A stretch of 64,000 nt of DNA from NCBI GenBank assembly GCA_902786015.1, contig CADAAU010000001.1:62001-126000 (forward strand), given 5' to 3'. Positions 17,643-26,283 of the stretch are shown one piece after another. A program made the translations under genes and the position numbers. This stretch comes from an uncultured Coriobacteriaceae bacterium (GTDB lineage: Bacteria > Actinomycetota > Coriobacteriia > Coriobacteriales > Atopobiaceae). Every line of letters begins with the position of its first letter. The stretch's first letter is position 1. The notes beneath the pieces are model-generated. The model was not told where the DNA came from, did not search any database, and was given only the letters and a program-made list of their open reading frames with translations.

Positions 17643-18035
17643 GAACGTCCGATGGCGCTAACGAAGCGGATTTGAATGCGCCCTTTGACGAAGAGACCCA
17701 CGGTATACGGTATTTCGATCAATTTGATCCGGGTCCCTGAGCTGGGATTGACTTTCGTGTGGCAGAGGGACCCTCACAAAAGTCAATCTCAACAAATCGC
17801 GCCACACGAAAGGCAATCTTGGCTCAAAGAGGCCCTCCTTGAGCAGGAATCGGCATTTGTGTGGCCGAGGCGCCCACACGAAAGTCATTCCTCGCAAATC
17901 GTATCGCACGAAACGAAATCTCAGCTCGGAACAGAGGCCTTTCGCATAAGAATCGTGCCTTGTGGGTGATTTTCCACAAGGCACGATTCTAGATCATGCC
18001 GATGCGCGGATGAAGTCTTTCCTTCGCTGGCTATG
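17643..18035. repeat. Gene-free region with a cluster of degenerate CACACGAAAG elements
   Basis: No gene is seen between the fru promoter and the surface-protein gene. From 17731 to 17940 there are about six degenerate copies of an element with core CACACGAAAGTCAATCT followed by AGCTC. Copies on the plus strand are near 17776, 17801, 17873 and 17904. Copies on the minus strand lie at 17731-17765 and 17841-17872. The region ends with the hairpin at 17949-17990. Confidence 0.65.
17949..17990 (-). terminator. Hairpin downstream of the surface-protein gene, 17-bp perfect stem
   Basis: The arms 17949-17965 and 17974-17990 are exact complements with an 8-nt loop. The hairpin follows the stop of the minus-strand gene at 18036 and lacks a strong T-run. 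Confidence 0.7.
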
Positions 18036-19304
18036 CTACTTGCGGCGGATGGCCTTTCCGAGGCCGAGCGCGCCAATTGCGGAGACGGCCGCCGCCACAA
18101 CGCCCGCGATCGAGGTGGCATCCGAGGTCGCCGGGGTCGCCTCGGCGGCCGTGGGCGACACGTAGTCGGTTCCGGTGGCCGGCGTCATGGTCGCCGTGGC
18201 CGACTCGTAGCCATCGACGGCGGCCACAAAAGACGGGCCAGTCTTGCTCTCGACGCGAGCGCTCGTGCCGGAGAAGGGAGAGCCGCCTTCGGTGTCGAAG
18301 TGCCAGTACATGCCGGCATATCGGGCGTCCGCATTTCGAGTCCAGCAATTCTCGCTTGAAACTTTGTAGTAATAGCCCGCAGGCCCATACTCGCCACCGG
18401 GATAGTAGTAGGCAGTTTCCCCATACTTGTCCACGTAAGACTTCGTGAACGCGTCTTGGGGCACGTCAGCATCCATGTAGGTTCCGACGAAGGGCCACTT
18501 ATCATATCTTTCTGCTGTAGGAAGCTGACCGGTGGTATGGTCAGTTGCTAAGAAAAAGCTGGCATGCTTAGTGCCTGCACTCGTAGCCGGAGCAAGGAAC
18601 TCGCCGTTCTCTGCAATTTTGACCCTTGCTACGGCACGTTCGTATTTTACGGCTTCCTCTGTTCCCTCGAGTTTCCACGCGTTCGATATTTTATAGTAGG
18701 TGCGGTAGCCGTCCTCATCCACGTACCGGTACTTGTCGGATGAGAACTCGCTTACGTCAACGGTTGCCCATTCTATCGATGACTCGTCGATTAGCTCGAC
18801 ATTCGAGCTTCTCGTATTCCTGTTATAAGTCGACTTGTAGAACTCCGCTACCTGGGGCTCGAGGGCTACGTCGTCGGTCGCTGTTGTCGCCTCGGCGGAA
18901 TTCGTCGCGTCCTTGGCATCGGCCGTGCCCGCCGCCTCTTGGGCCCCAGCCTCGGTAGTCTTCTGCGCGTCCGTTTCGCCAGCTTTGCTTTCGTCGGACT
19001 TGGTCTCGTCGGATGTCTGCCCGGCCTCGGTCCCATCCTTGGTTTGGTCGGTCGAGGGGTCGGCAGTTGATCCGCCGCTCGTTGCGGTCTGCCCAACTGC
19101 GTCCTGTGCGTTGGTCGCCTCGCCGTCGGTTGCAGTCTGCTCCTGCGCGGGCTGCTCACCTGTTGTGACCTGTTCCTGTGTGGTCTGTTGGGTCGTGCCC
19201 TGCTGCACGTTTGCCGCTTCGTCGGCAAATGCCACCCCACCCGAAAGAGCGAATACGAGAGACGCCGTGACTGCTGCTACCCTTGTCCTGCTACTGTACA
19301 TCAT
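18036..19304 (-). CDS. Secreted cell-surface protein with low-complexity stalk and C-terminal anchor
   Basis: A 422-residue exported protein. The signal peptide (RTRVAAVTASLVFALSGG, cut after AFA) is followed by a Thr/Gln/Glu/Ala/Asp/Ser-rich stalk to about residue 155. A tyrosine- and tryptophan-rich unrecognised domain spans about 165-390. The C-terminus has a TPATSD segment, a hydrophobic stretch and an AIRRK tail, which looks like a divergent sortase sorting signal. An adhesin or substrate-binding role is only inferred from layout. The start at 19304 follows GGGAGGAAAA; the longer frame has no signal peptide at its N-terminus. Confidence 0.75.
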   Translation of the reverse strand: MMYSSRTRVAAVTASLVFALSGGVAFADEAANVQQGTTQQTTQEQVTTGEQPAQEQTATDGEATNAQDAVGQTATSGGSTADPSTDQTKDGTEAGQTSDETKSDESKAGETDAQKTTEAGAQEAAGTADAKDATNSAEATTATDDVALEPQVAEFYKSTYNRNTRSSNVELIDESSIEWATVDVSEFSSDKYRYVDEDGYRTYYKISNAWKLEGTEEAVKYERAVARVKIAENGEFLAPATSAGTKHASFFLATDHTTGQLPTAERYDKWPFVGTYMDADVPQDAFTKSYVDKYGETAYYYPGGEYGPAGYYYKVSSENCWTRNADARYAGMYWHFDTEGGSPFSGTSARVESKTGPSFVAAVDGYESATATMTPATGTDYVSPTAAEATPATSDATSIAGVVAAAVSAIGALGLGKAIRRK

Positions 19305-19562
19305 GTGCTTTTCCTCCCGATGACCTTCCCTGACGCTGATATCACGTCGATTGCAGATGATACCCCTCATGGTCTCGTTTAAGCAATCAGAAAATTGCGT
19401 TACCGTCAGCCGTGTGGGTCTCTCGTTACCGCTCACGCCCGTCCTACGCAAACCCTGCATGCCGCCTGGCCGAACTTAGCCGTTGGTTCAATCAACGCCC
19501 CGCATCATTGGGCCAATGTGATACCATCGGTTTTTTCCGCTCTAGTTATGAAGGACGCCTCC

Positions 19563-20984
19563 ATGGTCTTCTCTAGCTTTGTGTTCTTGCTTGTGTTCTT
19601 GACCTTGCACCTCATCATTTACGCGTTGGTGCCGCAGCGTGCAAAGAACCCCGTGCTCCTTGCCTCGTCGCTCATCTTTTACGCGTGGGGTGGTCCGCGG
19701 TTCTTGGTATTGCTCATGGGTGAGACCGCGGCGAGTTGGTTCTTTGCGCTCGTTATAGAGCATGCAGACAGCCAGGGGAAGCGTCGGGCGGCGCTTGTGG
19801 GAGAGTGCGTGGTACTGCTCGGCCTCTTGGGTGTCTTTAAGTATGCCGGATTCGTGCTGGGGATGGTCCAAGGCGCGTTTGGCGTTCCCGCCGAGATTCC
19901 CAACATCGTGCTCCCCATAGGTATCTCGTTCTACACGTTCCAGCTTATAAGCTATGTATGTGACGTCTATAGGGGAGAAGTGCACGCGCAGCCTACGTAC
20001 TGGAAGCTCCTGCTGTACTCCTCGCTCTTTCATCAGTGCATTGCCGGTCCCATCGTGCGCTACAAAACCGTGGCGAACGAGATCGAGCATCGCAAACCCA
20101 CACGCAACGAGGTCTACTTGGGCGTGCGGCGGTTTTGCGTTGGCCTTGCAAAGAAAACCCTGCTCGCGAACGCCTGCGCGGCGGCGGCAGACAAGCTCGT
20201 GCCCATCGGCTCGGATGCCCTTGCCAACCAGGCCTTGACTGGCTACTGGCTGGGAATGCTGTTCTATATGCTCCAGATTTACCTCGACTTCTCGGCCTAC
20301 TCCGACATGGCTATCGGTTTGGGACGCATGATTGGATTCCATTACCTAGAGAACTTTGATCATCCGTACGAGGCGTCTTCCGTACAGGACTTCTGGCGCC
20401 GCTGGCACATTTCGCTTTCGAGCTTCTTTAGGGATTACGTGTACATTCCGCTTGGAGGAAGCCGCTGCTCGACGCCTTGCTACATTCGCAACATGGCCAT
20501 CGTATGGTTCCTCACCGGTCTTTGGCACGGTGCAAGCTGGAACTACATTCTTTGGGGTCTTTATTTCCTCGTATTCCTCCTGCTTGAGCGCTTTGTAATA
20601 CGAGGCCACTTGCCCCGCGTGCTTGGCCATGTGGGAGCCCTCATCGTCGTATACTTTGGGTGGGTGCTCTTTAGGTTCGAGAACTTCGGGGAGCTTGCCA
20701 CTGTCATCAAGGGCATGTTTGGAGCCGGTGCCGGGGGAGTGGGAAGCCTTTCGGTGCTTACGGTATTCACGCAAAACATCTTCCTCATCGCGCTGAGTGT
20801 GGTGGCATGCACGAGCTTGGGCTCTTTCCTGCGCAAGCGCCTGTATGCCATGACGCGCGGCAACGACCTCGCGCTCAACGCGTTTGGCGTGCTTGAGGCG
20901 GTAACTCCGGTGGTACTTCTCGCGTTGTCGCTCATCGCCTTGGCGGGCGCAAGCTACAACCCGTTCATATACTTCCAGTTCTAA
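19563..20984 (+). CDS. MBOAT-family O-acyltransferase (AlgI/DltB-like)
   Basis: A 473-residue polytopic membrane protein with about ten hydrophobic segments. Family hallmarks are LPIGISFYTFQLISYVCDVYRG, the motif FWRRWHISLSSFFRDYVYIP, and the conserved catalytic His in TGLWHGASWNYILWG. MBOAT proteins of this type pass acetyl groups from the cytoplasm across the membrane to surface polysaccharide. The neighbour 39 bases downstream is a DHHW protein, the usual extracellular partner (AlgJ/AlgX-like), so the pair probably O-acetylates a cell-wall or capsular glycan. The ATG at 19563 follows AAGGAC. Confidence 0.9.
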   Translation: MVFSSFVFLLVFLTLHLIIYALVPQRAKNPVLLASSLIFYAWGGPRFLVLLMGETAASWFFALVIEHADSQGKRRAALVGECVVLLGLLGVFKYAGFVLGMVQGAFGVPAEIPNIVLPIGISFYTFQLISYVCDVYRGEVHAQPTYWKLLLYSSLFHQCIAGPIVRYKTVANEIEHRKPTRNEVYLGVRRFCVGLAKKTLLANACAAAADKLVPIGSDALANQALTGYWLGMLFYMLQIYLDFSAYSDMAIGLGRMIGFHYLENFDHPYEASSVQDFWRRWHISLSSFFRDYVYIPLGGSRCSTPCYIRNMAIVWFLTGLWHGASWNYILWGLYFLVFLLLERFVIRGHLPRVLGHVGALIVVYFGWVLFRFENFGELATVIKGMFGAGAGGVGSLSVLTVFTQNIFLIALSVVACTSLGSFLRKRLYAMTRGNDLALNAFGVLEAVTPVVLLALSLIALAGASYNPFIYFQF

Positions 20985-21023
20985 CGTCTGTTGGCGTTTG
21001 TGTTTGCGAGAGAGGCACGTGTC

Positions 21024-22895
21024 ATGGCAAACAGTCAGCAAAAGTCTGAGCGCTCTTCGAAGGGACGCCGTGCGGGAAGCCGTCCTCGGCGTTCGCAGGA
21101 GGAGCCTTCACGCAATATCAAGGGCTCTGGCGAGAAACGTCGCGCGGCAAGTCAAAAAGGACCCCGTACACAAACGACTCGAGAAGAGGAGGGTCGTACG
21201 AAGGAGTCCTCACGCGAAGTTGAGCGTCGAGCGGGAGGTCGTGACGGCAAGTCTGTACGCGAGAGCAGGCGACGCGACGAGCGTGCTCGCGGAAAGAGAC
21301 ATCCGTCCTCTTCGGTAACTTCGGCACACAATGACCAGAACAGGGACAAGACCACGCCAAAGCGAACTCAAGGCAAGCGAATCGGCGGTGGGGAGTCCCG
21401 TCAGAAGGACGCTCGACGCTCCAGCTCTTCGACGCGCTCAAAAGTTACTGTAGCCGAGCGTCGTGGCAAAGGTACGAATAAGCCAGCAAGACAGCGGAAC
21501 AAGCCGGCCAGGCAGTCCGACCGCAACCTCAACAAGGTCGATCAGCGAAACAGGGCAAGCAAGCTCAGTTCGTACCGTCGGGTGGGCGTCATTACTACGG
21601 GAGTCGTTCTTGTTGCGGCCTCCGTTGTAGGCCTGCTGTTCTTTGCCCGTCCCACGACATCGGAAGTCGAGAAGCGTACGCTCACTCCCATGCCGGCCTT
21701 TTCTTGGAACAGTTTTTGGAGTGGTTCATACTTCTCGGACTTGGCCTTGTGGTACAGCGATACCTATCCCCTGCGCGAGCAGCTTGTATCAGCCGATCAG
21801 GCGATCTCTGCCCTCCATGGTATAAAAAGCGAAACCCAAATGATCGGTGGGACCAAGCAGGCCGACGAGCTGCCGCCTGCGGAATCCTCCTCTGATGCAA
21901 AGGACGGTGCTTCCGATTCGGAGGACAATGCCAGTTCGTCTACCAAACGTGAGCGAGAAAAGGTCGAGGTTCCGGCACAAGAAGTAATGGCAGAGGCCAT
22001 TCAAAACCAGGTTCTTGATGGCCTGTATGTAAAAGGTGACTCTGCGTACAGCATTTACTACTTCTCTCAGGAGGCAGTACAGGAGTATGCGGACGCCATG
22101 AACGAGGCTGCCAAAAAGCTCAAGGGCGTGGCAGAAGTTTACTCGGTGATTGCCCCGAACTCATCGGGCATCTTGCTGTCGGAGAAGGAGGTCAAGGACC
22201 TGGGCGGCACGAATCAGGTTGACGCCATCAAGTACTTCTACAGCCTCTACAGCGATGACGTGCATCCCGTCGATTCCGTACCCAAGTTGCAGGAGCACGA
22301 CGACGAGTACATCTTCTATCGGACCGACCACCACTGGACGTCGCTTGGCGCGTATTATGCCTACCAAGCGTTTTGCGAGGAGAAGGGCGTCGAGGCCGAA
22401 GACCGCGACGACATGAAACACGTCAACATGGGGGACTTCCTCGGGTCGTACTATGCGCAGCTCAAGAGTGCCGAGATGCAGGCGAACCCAGACTACGTGG
22501 AGGCCTGGATTCCCAACGGCACCAACAAGATGCGCCTGTGGGATCAGGATGGAACGGTCAGCGACGACTATAACGTAATAACCGATACCTCCAAGTGGGA
22601 TATAACGGGAAAGACCATGGGCTTCATGATGGGAGACCAACCGCTGCAGAAGGTTGAGAATCCCAAGGTGACTGACGGTTCAACGTGCTTGGTCATAAAG
22701 GACTCGTTTGGCGACTTCTTTGCACCTTGGCTGGTTGACCACTACCAAACGCTGTACGTAGGAGACTTCCGCTACTTCGAGAGCAACATCGTTGACTTCG
22801 TGAAGGAGAACAAGGTCACCGACGTCGTCTTCTGCAACAACGTAACCCTTGCGGGTGGTGGCGTAGTGGGACCGGCTATCCTCGGAAGGCTGTAG
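21024..22895 (+). CDS. DHHW-family surface O-acetylation protein with long basic cytoplasmic tail
   Basis: A 623-residue type II membrane protein. Residues 1-185 are extraordinarily rich in Arg, Lys, Ser and Gln and are probably disordered. A single membrane span lies at about 188-207. The extracellular part contains the SGNH/AlgX-type signature DHHW at 435-438, the RTDHHW context, and VIKDSFGDFFAPWL near the end, which resembles the catalytic Ser block. Family members accept acetyl from the MBOAT partner and transfer it to glycan. The basic tail is not a normal part of the family. GAGAGG precedes the chosen ATG. Confidence 0.85.
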   Translation: MANSQQKSERSSKGRRAGSRPRRSQEEPSRNIKGSGEKRRAASQKGPRTQTTREEEGRTKESSREVERRAGGRDGKSVRESRRRDERARGKRHPSSSVTSAHNDQNRDKTTPKRTQGKRIGGGESRQKDARRSSSSTRSKVTVAERRGKGTNKPARQRNKPARQSDRNLNKVDQRNRASKLSSYRRVGVITTGVVLVAASVVGLLFFARPTTSEVEKRTLTPMPAFSWNSFWSGSYFSDLALWYSDTYPLREQLVSADQAISALHGIKSETQMIGGTKQADELPPAESSSDAKDGASDSEDNASSSTKREREKVEVPAQEVMAEAIQNQVLDGLYVKGDSAYSIYYFSQEAVQEYADAMNEAAKKLKGVAEVYSVIAPNSSGILLSEKEVKDLGGTNQVDAIKYFYSLYSDDVHPVDSVPKLQEHDDEYIFYRTDHHWTSLGAYYAYQAFCEEKGVEAEDRDDMKHVNMGDFLGSYYAQLKSAEMQANPDYVEAWIPNGTNKMRLWDQDGTVSDDYNVITDTSKWDITGKTMGFMMGDQPLQKVENPKVTDGSTCLVIKDSFGDFFAPWLVDHYQTLYVGDFRYFESNIVDFVKENKVTDVVFCNNVTLAGGGVVGPAILGRL

Positions 22896-22904
22896 TCGAG
22901 TAGT

Positions 22905-22939
22905 GTGCCCGCCCGCCGGGGAGTGTCGCCGGCGGGCAC
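22905..22939. terminator. Bidirectional terminator hairpin
   Basis: GTGCCCGCC (22905-22913) pairs with GGCGGGCAC (22931-22939); an inner CCCGCCGG/CCGGCGGG pairing is an alternative. It lies between two convergent genes and abuts the stop codon of the minus-strand one. Confidence 0.7.
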
Positions 22940-24268
22940 TTAAATCATGTCGAAGTGGGCACGGGCCAGTGCGTTGAAGACCGGCTGCAGAGACGATATA
23001 TCGGCTGGGGCTGTCGTCATTACGGCAACAACATAGGTTCCTTCCTTAGAGAACACGACGCCGCCCTCGACCGTGGCGGGTTCTGACTCAAAGTCCCCAA
23101 CGACGTCGAACCAGCCCATCTTACTCCATGTGCGAATGTCGGTTCCGAGTTCGTTGCGCATGGCGGACACCTCGCGACGTTCCAGCAAGTCGGCGAGTTG
23201 ATTTGACGGCTCGGTTTTTGCTTGCAGATAATCGTACATGTGAAGCCACATGAGCAACAGCTGGTTGGTATTTATGTGCGGATAATGCCAGCGCAGCATG
23301 TCTTCGTATGACTCGTAACCCAAAGGCTCTACGCCTGCGCTTTCGAGCCATGTCCTAAATGGCTCGCTCCCGTATTTGTCGGTCAGATCACTATAGGCGT
23401 CGTCGCTTGACTCAATGATGGTCTCGGTGGCAAGGGGTGTGACTTCCTCGAGACTTGTCTCGCCGTTCTCGATGAGCTCCTCGTAAACGGAACAGACGTA
23501 AGGCGCCTTGATGCTGCTGGCCGGATACTGAATACGATCCGCATCATAGCTCAGGCTGTTCCCGGTGGTGAGGTCTCGCATGGCAAAAGAGATTGCCTGA
23601 TCGTTATCCTCAAACTCGTCAATTGCCTGTGTGATCTTTCCGTACGCGTTCGAGGCTTTGACCGCCTCGGCAGAAGTCCCCTCGAGCTCGTGGTCTACCT
23701 CGTATGGTTCGACGTACTCATCGTTTTCGGGGTGCGGCTTTACGTCAGACACCTCGTTGCCTGCGGCGTCGAGTGCCGGGTCGTGGGTGTCTATGGGAAC
23801 GGTGAGCGCAAAGAGGAAGATGGTGAGCAGGGCTGCGGCGCTTGCATACGCAAACATGGGAGAGCGAACGATGTAGCGGAGCTCTGCAAATCGGTCGCCT
23901 TTGCGCGGATGGGGGCGCAAGCGGATGGGTCTGTCCTCTCGTTTCCCCTCGAGCCGAGCCTCCTCCTGGCGACGGGCCTCCCCTTGACGCTGGGCCTCCT
24001 CCCGACACAATGCCTCAGCCTGTCGCTTGGCTTCCGATCGAGCGCGTGCCTCCGCCTGGCGCCGAGCTTCCTCTTGACGTAATGCCTCCTCCTGGCGGCG
24101 AGCCTCCGCTCGAGCCCTAGATTCAGCTTGGCGCCGTACCTCCGCCTCTTGCTCTGCCTCGCGAATGTCGTCTAGGCTTTGCGGAGCCATGTGCCGTGGC
24201 TTTGGCGCCGACCCTTCCGAATTGGGCCAGCTCTCGGTCCGAGCATGCCTTGGTTTGCGTCGCGTCAT
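22940..24268 (-). CDS. Membrane-anchored beta-lactamase-fold serine hydrolase
   Basis: A 442-residue type II membrane protein. Residues about 35-112 form a charged Arg/Glu/Ala/Gln repeat likely to be a long cytoplasmic helix. One membrane span lies at about 137-157. The extracellular domain resembles class A beta-lactamase/PBP folds: the SxxK motif is S251-S-I-K254 in YPASSIKAPY, and an SDDAYSDL segment may replace SDN. It may act on peptidoglycan or be a penicillin-binding sensor; resistance activity cannot be claimed. The start at 24268 follows AAGGGGGTGA. It diverges from ettA. Confidence 0.75.
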   Translation of the reverse strand: MTRRKPRHARTESWPNSEGSAPKPRHMAPQSLDDIREAEQEAEVRRQAESRARAEARRQEEALRQEEARRQAEARARSEAKRQAEALCREEAQRQGEARRQEEARLEGKREDRPIRLRPHPRKGDRFAELRYIVRSPMFAYASAAALLTIFLFALTVPIDTHDPALDAAGNEVSDVKPHPENDEYVEPYEVDHELEGTSAEAVKASNAYGKITQAIDEFEDNDQAISFAMRDLTTGNSLSYDADRIQYPASSIKAPYVCSVYEELIENGETSLEEVTPLATETIIESSDDAYSDLTDKYGSEPFRTWLESAGVEPLGYESYEDMLRWHYPHINTNQLLLMWLHMYDYLQAKTEPSNQLADLLERREVSAMRNELGTDIRTWSKMGWFDVVGDFESEPATVEGGVVFSKEGTYVVAVMTTAPADISSLQPVFNALARAHFDMI

Positions 24269-24369
24269 GTTCACCCCCTTTTGTGTTTGCAATTGTACGC
24301 TTGATGGACTGCAAAAGCTCTGCCAAAATGGATGCTCCAAAGGCATTCGATTCGACCGACGGGAGCAGT

Positions 24370-26049
24370 ATGGCCGAGTTTATTTACCAGATGTACAAAG
24401 TACGCAAGGCGCATGGTGATAAGGTGATCCTGGACGACGTTACCATGGGCTTCTTTCCGGGCGCAAAGATCGGCGTGGTGGGACCTAATGGCATGGGAAA
24501 GTCCACGCTCCTCAAGATCATGGCAGGAATGGAGGATATCTCAAATGGCGATGCGATGCTGAGTCCCGGATACACCGTGGGACTGTTGCAGCAGGAGCCG
24601 CCGCTCGAGGAAGACAAGACCGTCCGCGAGAACATCGAGCTTGCGTTTGGAGACATCCTCGCAAAGATCGCTCGTTTCAACGCCATTAGCGAGGAGATGG
24701 GCGACCCAGATGCCGACTTCGATGCACTTATGGCCGAGATGGGCGAGCTGCAGGATGCGATTGACGCGGCGAATGGATGGGATTTGGACTCGCAGCTGAG
24801 CCAGGCGATGGATGCGCTCCAGTGCCCGGATCCGGACGCGCCGGTAAACGTGCTCAGCGGTGGCGAGCGTCGTCGTGTGGCGTTGTGCCGACTTTTGCTC
24901 GAGGCTCCCGATCTGCTGCTTCTGGACGAGCCAACCAACCATCTGGATGCCGAGTCCGTCTTGTGGCTCGAACAGTTCCTGCATCGTTATCCGGGGGCGG
25001 TGCTTGCCGTCACGCATGACCGTTACTTCTTGGATAACGTCGCCGAGTGGATTTGCGAAGTCGACCGCGGGACGCTCTATCCCTACAAGGGAAACTACTC
25101 CACGTATTTGGAGACAAAAGCGGCGCGTATGGAGGCCGAAAGCCAACAGAATGCGAAGCGTGCAAAGAAGCTCAAAGCCGAGCTTGCGTGGGTACGCAGT
25201 GGCGCGAAGGCACGACAGGCAAAAGGCAAGGCTCGCCTCGCGCGCTACGAGGAGATGGCGGCAGAGGCTGCGCAAAACAAGAAGCTGGACTTCTCGGAAA
25301 TCCAGATTCCAGCTGGACCGCGACTGGGCAACAAGGTTCTAGAGGCAGAGCACCTGAGCAAGTCCTTTGGGGACCGCGTGCTTATTGGCGACCTGACCTT
25401 CAGCCTGCCGCGCAATGGCATCGTTGGCGTCATCGGCCCCAACGGCGTGGGAAAGACGACGCTCTTTAAGTGCATCGTGGGACAGGAGCAGCCGACGGAC
25501 GGTTCGCTCGAGCTGGGCGAGTCGGTAAAGCTGAGCTATGTGGACCAGACGCGCGAGGGCCTGGATGCCAACAAGAGCATCTGGGAGGTCGTAAGCGGCG
25601 GTAATGACTACATTATGGTGGGCGAGACCGAGGTGCCAAGTCGTGCCTATGTGGCGAGCTTTGGATTTAAAGGGTCCGACCAGCAAAAGAAGTGCGGTGT
25701 TCTGTCGGGTGGCGAGCGCAACCGCCTAAATCTGGCACTCACGCTCAGGCAGGGTGGCAATCTGTTGCTGCTCGACGAGCCTACCAACGACTTGGATACC
25801 GAGACGCTGGAGTCGTTGGAGGAGGCGCTCGAGCGCTTCCCGGGATGCTCGGTTGTGGTGAGCCATGACCGTTGGTTCCTTGATCGCGTGGCGACACACA
25901 TCCTCGCATGGGAGGGCACGGACGAGGAGCCCTGCCGCTGGCATTGGTTCGAGGGCAACTTCGAGGCTTATCAGGAGGATCGCGAGCGTAGGCTGGGACC
26001 GGAGGCGAGCAAGCCGCATCGCTTGCATCGTAAACTCACGCGCGACTAG
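24370..26049 (+). CDS. ettA: ABC-F translational throttle protein EttA
   Basis: A 559-residue soluble protein with two ABC ATPase domains and no membrane part. Walker A motifs are GPNGMGKST and GPNGVGKTT; the signatures are LSGGERRR and LSGGERNR. The two Walker B regions end in LLLDEPTNHLD and LLLDEPTNDLD. The interdomain linker is rich in Lys and Arg. Length and the opening EFIYQMYKVRKAHGDKVIL match EttA, which binds the ribosomal E site and gates the first elongation steps by ATP/ADP ratio. The start at 24370 follows GGGAG; longer in-frame starts run into the divergent promoter. Confidence 0.92.
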   Translation: MAEFIYQMYKVRKAHGDKVILDDVTMGFFPGAKIGVVGPNGMGKSTLLKIMAGMEDISNGDAMLSPGYTVGLLQQEPPLEEDKTVRENIELAFGDILAKIARFNAISEEMGDPDADFDALMAEMGELQDAIDAANGWDLDSQLSQAMDALQCPDPDAPVNVLSGGERRRVALCRLLLEAPDLLLLDEPTNHLDAESVLWLEQFLHRYPGAVLAVTHDRYFLDNVAEWICEVDRGTLYPYKGNYSTYLETKAARMEAESQQNAKRAKKLKAELAWVRSGAKARQAKGKARLARYEEMAAEAAQNKKLDFSEIQIPAGPRLGNKVLEAEHLSKSFGDRVLIGDLTFSLPRNGIVGVIGPNGVGKTTLFKCIVGQEQPTDGSLELGESVKLSYVDQTREGLDANKSIWEVVSGGNDYIMVGETEVPSRAYVASFGFKGSDQQKKCGVLSGGERNRLNLALTLRQGGNLLLLDEPTNDLDTETLESLEEALERFPGCSVVVSHDRWFLDRVATHILAWEGTDEEPCRWHWFEGNFEAYQEDRERRLGPEASKPHRLHRKLTRD

Positions 26050-26085
26050 CACGAATTTACTTTATCTGGACTAAGAGTCTGCCTT

Positions 26086-26128
26086 CTGCCGGACGAGTCG
26101 CCTCACAAAGAGGCGATTCGTCCGGCAG
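26086..26128 (+). terminator. ettA terminator, 19-bp stem
   Basis: The arms 26086-26104 and 26110-26128 pair with one G/T wobble around ACAAA. The flanks carry a short direct repeat, TTTATCTGGA (about 26061 and 26134). Confidence 0.8.
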
Positions 26129-26283
26129 TTCGATTTATCTGGAATTGTTGTTGTTGCTATTATCAATAATTGGCATATGCTTATAGAGGGGGGCTTGCTT
26201 CTGCGCATGCGACATCAATCACGGTGATCAGCGGTGGTGCGTGTGGCCCTTTGACGTCTGGCGCAAATACGGGGAGGCTTTTG

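Noticed and set aside
17731-17940. Possible CRISPR array
   Set aside because: Repeats are degenerate, occur in both orientations, have irregular spacing, and no cas gene is near.
26140-26283. c-di-GMP (GEMM) riboswitch before the SBP-EAL gene
   Set aside because: The conserved GEMM core and tetraloop-receptor pattern could not be found.
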